From: Pseudomonadota bacterium
Lineage (GTDB): Bacteria; Desulfobacterota; Anaeroferrophillalia; Anaeroferrophillales; Tharpellaceae
Length of the DNA: 57,051 bases
NCBI GenBank assembly: GCA_011049115.1
Contig: DSCM01000006.1
Span: 1-57,051, forward strand
Reading direction: 5' to 3'
Notes under the pieces: model-generated
The model's input: only the letters and a program-made list of their open reading frames with translations
Told to the model about the DNA's origin: nothing
Database searches by the model: none
Made by a program: the position numbers and the translations under genes
Shown: positions 42,910-51,785 of the stretch, one piece after another
How positions within the stretch are numbered: the stretch's first letter is position 1
How the letters are laid out: each line of letters begins with the position of its first letter

Positions 42910-45254
42910 TTAAAATCCATCAAAGTCATCGGTGCTCTGATCTTCATCGAAAGGAATGGCGGCTGTCGCCGACGAGACTGGTTTTTTGAGTTTGCTCGGG
43001 GGCTTGGGCGAGGCCTTTCCGGGTTTATGGTGAGTCAGTTGCCGAACCTGGCTGATTTCCCGGGGCGGCTGCCGGGTTTGGTTGACGGTGACCATGGCGG
43101 TCAGATCGCCGACGAATTCGTTCATCTGCTCGGCCTGGGCATTAAGCTCCTCGGCGTTGGCGGCCGATTCCTCGGCGTTGGCGGCATTCTGCTGCGTTAC
43201 CTTATCCATTTCCGAGACGGCGATGTTGATCTGGCCGATACCATTTGCTTGTTCCTGGGAAGCCGCCGAGATTTCACTGACGAGATTGCCCACCTTGGTG
43301 CTTTTCTCGACGACTTCATTGACGGCGGTCAAGGAATGGGCGGCAATTTCCCGGCTCGAACTGAGACCTTGTTGACGGTGGCTCCGATTAATTCGGCAGT
43401 AGATTTGGCGGCCTCGGCGCTGCGGGCGGCAAGATTTCTGACTTCATCGGCCACCACTGCAAAACCGGCTCCCGCTTCTCCGGCTCGGGCCGCCTCAACT
43501 GCGGTATTCAAGGCCAGAAGGTTGGTTTGAAAGGCGATTTCATCAATGCTTTTGACGATTCTCTGGGTTTCCTGGCTGGCGCTGTAGATCTCTTCCGTGG
43601 CGTTTCGCAGACTGGTGATGGATTCGGCAGCCGAACGAACCGCGGCGATAGTTTCCTTGGTCAGACGATCGGCCTGGTCGGAATTGTCGGCGTTTTGTCT
43701 GGTCATGGAGGCCATTTTCTCGACCGATGAAGAGGTTTCTTCCAGGGAGGCCGCCTGTTGCGACGAGCCTTCAGCCAGAGACTGGCTGGCGGATGAAACC
43801 TGGCCGGCTGCCGCCGCCACCTGGTGCGCCCCTTCGGACAGGGCGTTGATTACCCGAGTCAGGCCGCGGGCGATGCCGTTGCTGATGAAATATGCCAGAC
43901 CCAGACCGATGACGGCGGCGATCAGGCTGAGAATAATGACCGCAAGTCTGGTCCTTTGGGCCGCGCTCAGCATCATTTCGTCGGTCATCACATTCCTGCC
44001 GACCGTTTCGGTGATCTGATGCATCAGTTTTCTGGTCTGGTTCAGGGCGGATTTGGTCTCGCTGGAGAAAATCTGAGTGGCCTGCTGCAGTCCGGCGACC
44101 ATTTTCCGGGCCTGATCCTGCATGGCCTTGAGTCGGGCGGCGGTTTCGTTTAAAGCCGGCATGGTTTCATGTTCGAAAATGTGGAGAGCCTTTTCCTGGC
44201 TCTGAGTGATTGCGGTTTCTGCGGCGATCACCCGGGTAATGAGAGCCTCGCACTGGTTCAGGGCCGGCAGGGTTTGTTCGGTATAAATCTTTCCCGCCTT
44301 CTCGAAATTGCTTTTGCTCAGGGTGTCCTTGATGCTGACGGCGGTGCCGTGCAGTCTCTCGTGAGGGGCGGCGATGGCGCTGATAAAGTCGGCGAAAGCC
44401 GGAAAGTCCTGAGCGTACCGGCCTGCCAGCGGCCCACGTAGAAAGACGCCCAGGGCGCATTTGGCCGGATCGGTTTCAACCCGTAGATTTTGTTGGCGAG
44501 CGATAATCGCTTCGGCGACCTGCTCTCCCCAGACGCGGTGATCATCAAGGCGGGCCCTGAGGGTGTCGTTTAATCCGGGATGGTTTGGTCGCCAGTTTTG
44601 CAGGATGTCTTTGGCTGAATGGTGAAGCGCGGTGTGAAACGGAATGATTTCCTTGATCAGACGGGCCATTTCCGCATTGTCTTGCGTCAGTTTCCGGGCT
44701 TGCTCGCCGGAGAGAAACTGGCCGAAAGAACACTGGCCGAGGTCGGTGATCAAGTTAGAAGTCGGCCGATTGTTGATTATCATGTCATAGAGCTTTTGCT
44801 GCCAGAGCAGGTGGTCGCGCTCTACCCCGATCAGAAAGCCGGGCAGGTTGAGATCCGCCGACAGAAAAACCTGGGCGATCTTGCTGGCCGATTCGTGCAG
44901 CCGCCGATGCGGGGCGTCGATTTGCGCGAAAACCGCTTTCAGCTCCGGAATGCGCTGCTACGCCTGCTGCCGTGCCGGACTGGCCAGCCACTGGCCCAGG
45001 GCGCACTTGTCCGGGTCGGTCTGGACGGTGAGGGTCGTGACGTTGTCGTCGGTCAGCAGCTCGTTGACCTGATTGCCCCAGTGGAGATGGTCGACCTCTT
45101 TCTGCGCGATCTCGCCTTTAAGCTTATTGCCGTAGATGACCTCTGCGGCGTTGTCGACAATGCTGCCGATACCAAGGATCGAACAGATGGCGATGACGAC
45201 CATCAGCAACAGAACGGAAGCGATACCTGCGGCGATCTTTTTTCCAATAGTCAT
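42910..45254 (-). pseudogene. Methyl-accepting chemotaxis protein with three CZB-like sensor repeats, broken by a stop and a frameshift
   Basis: About 780 residues if repaired. It opens with a membrane helix (GIASVLLLMVVIAICSILGIG), then three tandem repeats each with H-xx-W, C-xx-G and H-xxx-H (DHLHW/DKCALG/PHRRLH; DHLLW/GQCSFG/FHTALH; DHRVW/AKCALG/PHERLH), a second helix ([21 protein letters not shown]), HAMP, and the signalling hairpin ([24 protein letters not shown]). An in-frame TAG at 44958-44960 interrupts repeat 1, and one missing base near 43360-43366 splits the signalling domain (second part EKSTKVGNLVSEISAASQEQ). Followed by cheW. Confidence 0.8.
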
Positions 45255-45394
45255 GGGGGCCTCCTTTTACGAGCTGGTTTTTGGCTGACAAGGCCAGGAG
45301 TCTGTTGCTCTGTTTCGTAACCGTGAGGCCTCGGTGGCCGCCCGGCTTGGAAAACTGAAAGATCTGACCTGAAAAGACGGCTTGCCGGCGAAGC

Positions 45395-46582
45395 TCAGTG
45401 TTCTCCCTGGTTTTTTTTCGGGTTTTGCGGCGGGGGAAAATAGCTGTGCTGGCGGCCCTGGCTGTCATTGTAGCAGAAGCATCCTGAGAACCTGTTCTGA
45501 TGTCCTGGCTTGTCGGCTGTGGCGGCCGAGAAGCTGACCTGGCCGCCGGCCGTGGCTAAAGAGGTGTTTTCCAGGGTTCTGATGATGGTTTCCGGTCTGA
45601 AATCGGGGCTGTGGGCCAGGACATGGCGAATGGTTTCCGCCGCGGCATAGCCCACCGCCTGAAGTTGACTGGTAAAGACAGGATAGCGGTTCAGCGTAGC
45701 CGTGGTTGGAGCGGGGCAGGGATAAAGCAGAAAATGGTTGTTCGTCGACGACGGCGGAATCGAGGCTGAAGCCTCCAGCGCGTTCGAAACGACGACGCTC
45801 AGTCTGGGAAAGGTTTGCAGCGGCTCTTTTTGCAGCCAGAGGGAGGAGGCTTTTTCGAGGCTGACGGCCAAAAGGAGCAGTTGGGGCTGTTGTTTTTCAA
45901 TCTGGTCGAGCAGGTCGGCAAGGCTCTTTTCTGGTTCGGGGAACGCTTCCCAGATCGTCAGGTCGACAGGCAGGTCGGCGCAATAATTTCTCAGGCGGCG
46001 GGCCTGCAGCCGGGAACAGGGCTGCGGGCTATAGATAATGCCGAGCTTGGTGATGGCGGGTTGCTGGGAAAGGATCAGATTCTGCAGGGCCGATTTCAGG
46101 GCTGAGCGCGGCGCGGTCAGGCGAAAGCTGAAAAGGCTACGATCGCTGATCAGGTCGTCCTGGTCGGCCCAGACCATGAGAAAGGGCAGGCCCTGTTTCT
46201 CGCAAGTCTTTGCGGTGGTCCAGGCCGTGGGGTTGAGCGGGGTTCCGGCAATCAGTACGGTATGGTTTTGGCTAGATAAAAGTTCAACCAGGGCGCGGCA
46301 GTTTTCCGGATCGCCCCGGCTGTCAAGATAGCTGACGCTGAACCTCTCGGTTTGGGATCCTGCGTCCGCCGGTCCGGCGAAGCCGAGCTCGAAACCGCTG
46401 CGCAGAACCTGTCCGAGTTCCGTGAAAGGTCCGCTCAGGGGCAGAAGCACGGCCACCTGGGGAAGCTTTTCCGGCTGAGAAAAGAAATCCTCGCCGGGCG
46501 AGGTTGCCGGGGAGAGCTGAAATGACAGGAAAAGACCAAGGATCAGAAGGAATTTTTTTTTGCGCAATGATCTGAACCTCAC
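45395..46582 (-). CDS. Periplasmic type I binding protein (branched-chain amino acid/LppC-like fold)
   Basis: A 395-residue exported protein: signal peptide (KKFLLILGLFLSFQLSPATS), then PQVAVLLPLSGPFTELGQVLRSGFELGF, the standard opening of peripla_BP_6 receptors, followed by VSYLDSRGDPENCRALVEL and TVLIAGTPLNPTAWTTAKTCEKQGLPFL. It may bind an amino acid or act like the penicillin-binding-protein activator LpoA C-domain. No ABC permease genes accompany it, so a transport role is doubtful. It lies 140 bases upstream of the chemoreceptor on the same strand and could be its ligand receptor, but this is inference. The C-terminus is Pro/Asn-rich. Confidence 0.7.
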   Translation of the reverse strand: MRFRSLRKKKFLLILGLFLSFQLSPATSPGEDFFSQPEKLPQVAVLLPLSGPFTELGQVLRSGFELGFAGPADAGSQTERFSVSYLDSRGDPENCRALVELLSSQNHTVLIAGTPLNPTAWTTAKTCEKQGLPFLMVWADQDDLISDRSLFSFRLTAPRSALKSALQNLILSQQPAITKLGIIYSPQPCSRLQARRLRNYCADLPVDLTIWEAFPEPEKSLADLLDQIEKQQPQLLLLAVSLEKASSLWLQKEPLQTFPRLSVVVSNALEASASIPPSSTNNHFLLYPCPAPTTATLNRYPVFTSQLQAVGYAAAETIRHVLAHSPDFRPETIIRTLENTSLATAGGQVSFSAATADKPGHQNRFSGCFCYNDSQGRQHSYFPPPQNPKKNQGEH

Positions 46583-46789
46583 AAAGATTTCTATTTCCCG
46601 GTTGAGTCCAGTTCTCGGCGGCGATCGCGGAAGCGCGTGGAGACTATCATAAACCTGGTCTTTATAAAACTTTTATCGGTTCAATGCAACCAGAAAGATG
46701 GGAATCGCTTTTACTTGACCCTGAAGGCAATTATGGTTATTAGTCTGGCGCCGAGATCGGCGGAAAGCGCAACCGGTAATTTAATTTGA

Positions 46790-47548
46790 ATGATGAAAAC
46801 CAGAATCTTATTGACCAACGATGACGGGATAACCGCAGTCGGTCTGCGCGAGCTGGAAGAGGGGCTGCGGGGACTCGGCCGCCTGACGGTAGTGGCTCCG
46901 GACCGGGAGCGCAGTGCCAGCGGGCATTCCCTGACCCTGCAACATCCTTTGCGCATTGATGAACAGGGTCCCGGGCATTATGCCGTGGACGGAACCCCGA
47001 CCGACTGTGTTTTTCTCGGAGTCAACCAGGTAATGCGCCATGAGCGTCCGGATCTGGTGATTTCCGGAATCAATCGCGGTGGCAATCTTGGGGATGATAT
47101 TACCTATTCAGGGACGGTGGCGGCCGCTTTTGAGGCGACCCTGCTGGGAATTCCGGCCATTGCGGTTTCCCTGGAATATGAGCGGGAGTACCATTTCGCC
47201 ACGGCCTCGCGGGTTGCTCGGAAGGTGACGGAAATGGTGTTGGCCCAGGGCTTGCCGCCGGATACGATGCTTAATGTCAATGTTCCGGATCTGCCCTGGG
47301 ATAAACTTGCCGGTTTTCGGGTTACCCGCCAGGGTAAGCGTTTCTATTCCGGGGTGGTGCGGGAAAATGTCGATCCCCGGGGGCGTCATTATTATTGGAT
47401 CGGAGGCGAAGTCCTGCCGGGCCCGGCCGCCGTCGATACGGACGCGGCCCTGGTGCGCCGCGGTTTTGTCTCGATTACCCCGATTCATCTGGATTTAACC
47501 AACCATCGGGCCCTGGCCGCGCTGGCAGAATGGGAGTGGGAGTCTTGA
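46790..47548 (+). CDS. surE: 5'/3'-nucleotidase SurE
   Basis: A 252-residue metal-dependent nucleoside monophosphatase of the SurE family, with the diagnostic opening RILLTNDDGI (metal Asp pair), APDRERSASGHSLTL, DGTPTDCVFLGV, VISGINRGGNLGDDITYSGTVAAA and the late VTRQGKRFY. It removes phosphate from NMPs during stress survival. ATG at 46790 is followed at once by a second ATG; neither has a strong ribosome site. First gene of a tightly packed five-gene run. Confidence 0.96.
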   Translation: MMKTRILLTNDDGITAVGLRELEEGLRGLGRLTVVAPDRERSASGHSLTLQHPLRIDEQGPGHYAVDGTPTDCVFLGVNQVMRHERPDLVISGINRGGNLGDDITYSGTVAAAFEATLLGIPAIAVSLEYEREYHFATASRVARKVTEMVLAQGLPPDTMLNVNVPDLPWDKLAGFRVTRQGKRFYSGVVRENVDPRGRHYYWIGGEVLPGPAAVDTDAALVRRGFVSITPIHLDLTNHRALAALAEWEWES

Positions 47549-48885
47549 CGGAAAAGCTAATTGAGTCGAAAAAAATTTTTATAGAGACCTACGGATGTCA
47601 GATGAACGTTTGTGATTCCGGGAAAATCGCGCACCTTTTCGGCGCACGAAGCTATCAGGTGACCTCGGATTACCGTCAGGCTGATTTGATCGTTATCAAT
47701 ACTTGCAGCGTCCGGGAAAAGCCGGAGCTTAAACTGTTCAGCGCCCTGGGGCGTTATCTGCCGCTCAAACGCGGTCACTTAGGGCTGGTGCTGGCCGTGG
47801 GCGGTTGTGTTGCCCAGCAGTGGGGGGAGAAACTGCAGGAACGCTATCCTGGACTGGACATCGTTTTCGGGACGCACCAGCTTGATGCCTTGCCCGGAAT
47901 GGTGGAGGAGGTCCTGGCAACACGGCAGAGGTTGAGCCGGACCGCTTTTCGGGAAATCCCCGGCGGGCTTGAAGTGCTGGCCCGGCCGGACCCGGCCGTG
48001 CCCAGCGCTATGGTCACGATCATGCAGGGTTGCGATAACTTCTGCACTTATTGTATCGTTCCTTATGTGCGTGGGCGCGAATACAGTCGGCCAAGCGCAG
48101 CGATTATCGCGGAGGTTGAAAAACTGGTTCAGGCCGGGGTCGGAGAGGTGATGCTGCTGGGTCAGAATGTTAATTCCTATGGCTTGAAAACCCCGGGAGA
48201 AATCAGTTTTGCCGAACTTCTGTTTCGGTTGGCCAAAATCGACGGTCTCAAACGGATTCGTTTCACGACCTCCCATCCCAAGGATATGTCGGCCGAGCTG
48301 ATTAAGGCTTTCGCCGAGTTGCCCGGGCTTTGCCCCAGTCTTCATCTGCCTCTGCAGGCCGGCAGTGATGCCGTGCTCAAAAGGATGGGACGAGGCTATA
48401 GCGCCGCCGCTTATCTGGAAAAGGTCGCTGAATTACGCCGGGTGAGACCCGGGCTGGCTTTGACCACCGATATTATTGTCGGTTTTCCGGGAGAGAGTGA
48501 AGCCGATTTTCAGGAAACGCTGAAAATGCTTGAGCAGGTGGGTTATGATCAGATATATTCGTTTAAATATTCGCCGCGGCCGGGAACCAGGGCGGCGGCG
48601 TACAATGATTTGGTGCCGGCGGCTGAAAAGGATGAACGTCTGGCCCGTTGTCAGGCTTTGCAGGATGGGCTTGGTGAAGCCCTGCTGAAAACTCAGGTCG
48701 GGCGGCTGACCGAACTTCTGGTGACCGGTCCCAGTCGGCGGGGGCAGGGCGAGTGGAGCGGGCGCAGTCCGGAGAATCGAATCGTTAATTTTGCCGCGCC
48801 CGAGGGGATTGGGGTGGGCGATTTGTGTCGGGTGCGGATCTGCAAGGCCCTCAAACATTCCCTGAAAGGCGAGGTGCTGTCTTGA
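47530..48885 (+). CDS. miaB: tRNA-2-methylthio-N6-isopentenyladenosine synthase MiaB
   Basis: A 451-residue radical SAM methylthiotransferase that thiolates i6A37 of tRNAs reading UNN codons. Auxiliary cluster Cys are at 23, 59 and 93 (TYGCQMN, NTCSVREK, VGGCVAQQ); the radical SAM cluster is C168-x3-C172-xx-C175 (GCDNFCTYCIVPYVRGRE). HLPLQAGSD and the C-terminal TRAM domain complete it; MiaB rather than MtaB or RimO is supported by SVREKPE and GREYSRP. The start may be ATG 47530, GTG 47536 or TTG 47545 (GGGAG spaced 8 bases from the TTG); all overlap or abut surE. Confidence 0.94.
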   Translation: MGVGVLTEKLIESKKIFIETYGCQMNVCDSGKIAHLFGARSYQVTSDYRQADLIVINTCSVREKPELKLFSALGRYLPLKRGHLGLVLAVGGCVAQQWGEKLQERYPGLDIVFGTHQLDALPGMVEEVLATRQRLSRTAFREIPGGLEVLARPDPAVPSAMVTIMQGCDNFCTYCIVPYVRGREYSRPSAAIIAEVEKLVQAGVGEVMLLGQNVNSYGLKTPGEISFAELLFRLAKIDGLKRIRFTTSHPKDMSAELIKAFAELPGLCPSLHLPLQAGSDAVLKRMGRGYSAAAYLEKVAELRRVRPGLALTTDIIVGFPGESEADFQETLKMLEQVGYDQIYSFKYSPRPGTRAAAYNDLVPAAEKDERLARCQALQDGLGEALLKTQVGRLTELLVTGPSRRGQGEWSGRSPENRIVNFAAPEGIGVGDLCRVRICKALKHSLKGEVLS

Positions 48886-49283
48886 GGGCCGACTGGCTCA
48901 GTAACGGCCGGGGCGGAAAATTTTTTCTCTCCTATCTCGCGCCTTTGCTCCTCTACTGTTGGTTGATCTTCTGGCTTTCGGCTCAGAGCGATCCCGGAGC
49001 TATCAGCCCCTTTCCTTTTCCTGACAAGATCGCTCACCTGATTGAATATGCCGGTTTTGGTTTTCTCCTGATGCGCCTGCTGGCCGTCCGTTTCCCGCAG
49101 GACGATCCGGTAACCCTTCTGGCCTGGGTTTTAGGCGGGGCCTTGCTCTATGGTTTAAGTGATGAAATTCATCAATGTTATGTGCCGGGACGGGAATTCT
49201 CCTGGATGGATCTGCTGGCCGATGGGGCCGGGGCTTATCTTGGTGCCCGCGCTTGGATGCTCTTAAAGAAATCGAGGTCCTGA
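48882..49283 (+). CDS. VanZ-family membrane protein
   Basis: A 133-residue protein with about four hydrophobic segments. Family hallmarks: WLSAQSDPG after the first helix, FPDKIAHLIEYAGFGFLL, and LSDEIHQCYVPGREFSWMDLLADGAGAYLGA. VanZ-like proteins are widespread; teicoplanin resistance is known for one, but the general function is unknown. TTG 48882 is the start: GAGG lies 7 bases upstream, and it overlaps the miaB stop codon (TTGA). Confidence 0.85.
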   Translation: MRADWLSNGRGGKFFLSYLAPLLLYCWLIFWLSAQSDPGAISPFPFPDKIAHLIEYAGFGFLLMRLLAVRFPQDDPVTLLAWVLGGALLYGLSDEIHQCYVPGREFSWMDLLADGAGAYLGARAWMLLKKSRS

Positions 49284-49957
49284 TGATAGATTTGCATACC
49301 CACACGATTTTCAGCGATGGTGTTCTGGTGCCGGCGGAACTGGCTCGCCGGGCCCGGGTCGCCGGTTACCGGGCCCTGGCCTTTACTGATCATGTCGATT
49401 TTTCCAATCTTGATTTCGTTCTTCCACGTCTGCTTACGGTCTGCCGGATCCTGGCCGAAACCATGGAAATGGTGCTGCTTCCCGGGGTGGAGTTGACCCA
49501 TGTGCCTCCCTCCCTGATTCGCCGGGGCGTGGAACAGGCCCGGGACCTGGGTGCGGCCGTGGTGGTGGTACATGGTGAAACCCTGGTTGAACCGGTGGCT
49601 CCCGGAACCAATCTGGCAGCCCTGGAAGCCGGGGCGGATATCCTGGCCCATCCCGGCTTGCTGACCCTGAAAGAGGCCGCACTGGCGGCGGCAAAAGGGG
49701 TTTTCCTGGAGCTTACGACCAGGGGCGGGCACTCTCTGGCCAACGGTCATGTCGCTGCCCTGGCCCGGCAAACGGGGGCGAAACTGCTGCTCAACAACGA
49801 CGCCCACGGACCCGGCGACCTGGTCAGTCTGGAAATGGCCGAGAAGATTGCCTTGGGAGCCGGGCTTACAGCCGACGAGTGGCGGCGTCTGCGGCTTGAC
49901 GTGGTCGCTTTTGTGCGAAGAAAAACCTCCGGCGGGGGACTGGGCGATGCGGAGTGA
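49283..49957 (+). CDS. PHP-domain phosphoesterase
   Basis: A 224-residue PHP-fold metal hydrolase. Motif I is DLHTHTIFSDG, followed by ALAFTDHVDFSN (motif II), LLPGVELTH (motif III), VVVHGE, DILAHPGLL and a late LLNNDAHGPGDL (motif IV), giving the usual trinuclear metal site. The substrate may be a nucleotide, sugar or histidinol phosphate; no his genes are nearby. Start ATG 49283 overlaps the vanZ stop (TGATG), with GAGG 5 bases upstream. Confidence 0.9.
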   Translation: MIDLHTHTIFSDGVLVPAELARRARVAGYRALAFTDHVDFSNLDFVLPRLLTVCRILAETMEMVLLPGVELTHVPPSLIRRGVEQARDLGAAVVVVHGETLVEPVAPGTNLAALEAGADILAHPGLLTLKEAALAAAKGVFLELTTRGGHSLANGHVAALARQTGAKLLLNNDAHGPGDLVSLEMAEKIALGAGLTADEWRRLRLDVVAFVRRKTSGGGLGDAE

Positions 49958-50261
49958 CAATGAACTGGCAAAGAAGCTGCGGGCTGAACAGGGTACGGTC
50001 AGCTGGTCCTGGCTCAGGCCACATGCCAAACGGGGCATGCTTTTTCAGGTGGCGGCTGAGCTTGAACTCTTGGTCGTGGGACTGGCGGTGGCTGAAGATC
50101 GGGTAAAGGAAGTCGCAGCCTGGCTGGATCGGGGAAGGCTGGCGCGGCCGACGTCTGAAGCGCTGGTCGGCTGGGAGACGCGGGGGGGGCTTTTCAAGGC
50201 CTTGATCGTTAAACCCTATGTTTTCTTTCAAGAGCTCAAGCATGCACCGGAAGAACCCTGA
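49947..50261 (+). CDS. DUF2288-family protein
   Basis: A 104-residue soluble protein. NELAKKLRAEQGTVSWSWLRPHAKRGMLFQVAAELELLVVGLAVAEDR and the late ALIVKPYVFFQE match the DUF2288 pattern. The function is unknown. It overlaps the PHP gene by 11 bases, so it belongs to the surE-miaB-vanZ-PHP transcript and ends it. The 167-base gap after it shows no clear terminator. Confidence 0.8.
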   Translation: MRSDNELAKKLRAEQGTVSWSWLRPHAKRGMLFQVAAELELLVVGLAVAEDRVKEVAAWLDRGRLARPTSEALVGWETRGGLFKALIVKPYVFFQELKHAPEEP

Positions 50262-50428
50262 TGGTCGGGGCCGTGCCGGTTTTTCCGGCGGAGCGGTTGT
50301 GGTCATCAGGTACGGTGTGATCGCCATGACGGCGCCCTCTCCCCTTGGCCTGCGGTTCGGTTCATAGATCAGAAAGTAACGGCTTTTCGGTTTCCAAAAC
50401 GCCGCCGGCAGCCCACCGGTGATAAGTA

Positions 50429-51163
50429 TTATTGGTTTCGTCCCGGTATATGGTCGCCTTCCGCTCTGTTCCCCAAAACCTCCTCTTCTTCAGACTCGAT
50501 TTCGTTGATGCCCACGGTGACACAGCTTCCCTGCGGGTAGTAAACCGAGATCAGAGCTGGGGTTCGCGGCATTTTCCGGTTGTCGATTTCATCAAAAAGA
50601 TAGTGCGCAAAGCTGCGGCCGAGACGTTCCGCGTCGGCGACCGGTGTCTTGTCGGTCACCAGTAGGGCAAGATGGAGCGAGTTGTTGATTGCACTGATAT
50701 CGGCATCCCGAACCAGAGGATGTTTTTTGATTAATTGAATGGCTTGTTGCTGCTTTTGCTGACTGGGTGGGGGCGGTGAAGTTCCGAGGACCGTGGTTGG
50801 TAGGGTAGGGGAGGCCTGTCTGGCGGTTTTTCCGGCAAGGCTTTTTCCCAGCGGGCCGCGCCACAGGATGATGGCCAGGAAAATCATCCCCATGCCGCTC
50901 AACAACCAGAATAAAAGATTGGGGAGCGAGAACTGCGGATGAAAATAGGGCTTCCGGCAAGTCTGTTCTTGGGGCATCGAACCTCTTTGACTCCTTCCGG
51001 CGGAAACCTGCGGGTCGGTTTTCTGGCTTTGGCGGCGGAAGGTTCCGGGGGGAATAATTATGCTGTGGCCGCATACGGGACAGGCCAGCGTAGAATTATC
51101 GCAGGGCCAGGTTTTTCCCTGGAAAGAGCACGGTTGGTGGCACTGGGGACAGGTTATTTTCAT
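50429..51163 (-). CDS. Zinc-ribbon single-pass membrane protein, unknown function
   Basis: A 244-residue protein I cannot assign. The N-terminus is a zinc ribbon (Cys5, Cys8, Cys28, Cys31, in KITCPQCHQ and TLACPVCGH) facing the cytoplasm, followed by a polar linker, a membrane helix (LLFWLLSGMGMIFLAIIL) and an outer domain of about 120 residues (QAIQLIKKHPLVRDADISAIN...LALLVTDKTPVADAERLGRSFAHYL) that resembles a small alpha/beta sensor. The acidic tail (EIESEEEEVLG) is notable. The ribosome site is weak. It is a single gene convergent with the surE run. Confidence 0.65.
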   Translation of the reverse strand: MKITCPQCHQPCSFQGKTWPCDNSTLACPVCGHSIIIPPGTFRRQSQKTDPQVSAGRSQRGSMPQEQTCRKPYFHPQFSLPNLLFWLLSGMGMIFLAIILWRGPLGKSLAGKTARQASPTLPTTVLGTSPPPPSQQKQQQAIQLIKKHPLVRDADISAINNSLHLALLVTDKTPVADAERLGRSFAHYLFDEIDNRKMPRTPALISVYYPQGSCVTVGINEIESEEEEVLGNRAEGDHIPGRNQ

Positions 51164-51785
51164 AGTCAGGTTTTATCTGTACAGGTTGCTTGCGGATAGA
51201 GCGAGTCCGATAAAAAGGCGCTTTGAGTTTATTTTTCGACGTCTTTGGTTTTCCGGTAACGTTTACCGATAAACACTCTTAGGTCGTATGTCAAGTTTAT
51301 GTTTGTCGTGGGTTCAGGCGGGGGTTCGTTTTTTGAGCTCTGGATGAGGTTGATTTTTACCTGGAAGGGTAAAAAGTAGGCGGTCCGCCGGGATCGGCTA
51401 AGGGTTATATCTTTGAGGTCTTTGAGGAAGTAACTTGTTATAAGAGAGGAAGCTCGAGGCGCGTGAAATAAAATTTCGTCATTAATTTTTGCCAGGGTTT
51501 TTTGCCTGGCTTTTATACAGGTTGTTCTGTGGTTTCGGACCGGTTTGCTTTTCCGACCTGAAAACTTGCGAAACTAACGATGGAACGTTGTCCGCCGGTT
51601 TCCTCTTTCTTTAACCCTTGTCGGCCGTCGGTATGTTAATTGCAAATTGCACAGGTTTAAATGTGGTTGTTCACGGAAAAAACAGGAACCCGCGGGTTTC
51701 TTTGTCGTTATCCCTGGTAAAAGTTTTTAATGTTAATGAACCTTTTGTTTTCTTAGTAAAAATCAAGCTCTAGGAGGGTAGGTTG
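51164..51785. other. Long intergenic region before the glutaryl-CoA dehydrogenase-like gene
   Basis: 622 bases without a supported gene. It contains a small palindrome CGGTAA-CGT-TTACCG (51254-51268), a hairpin TTTTTACC/GGTAAAAA (51354-51375), and a weak terminator-like hairpin GCCAGG/CCTGGC followed by TTTT (51491-51514). The last 130 bases are AT-rich and should contain the promoter. The length of the leader leaves room for a regulatory RNA, but I can name none. Confidence 0.5.

Noticed and set aside
44958-44960. TAG in the chemoreceptor read as pyrrolysine
   Set aside because: No pyl genes or methylamine methyltransferase are in the window, chemoreceptors have no use for pyrrolysine, and a second lesion in the same gene points to decay or error.
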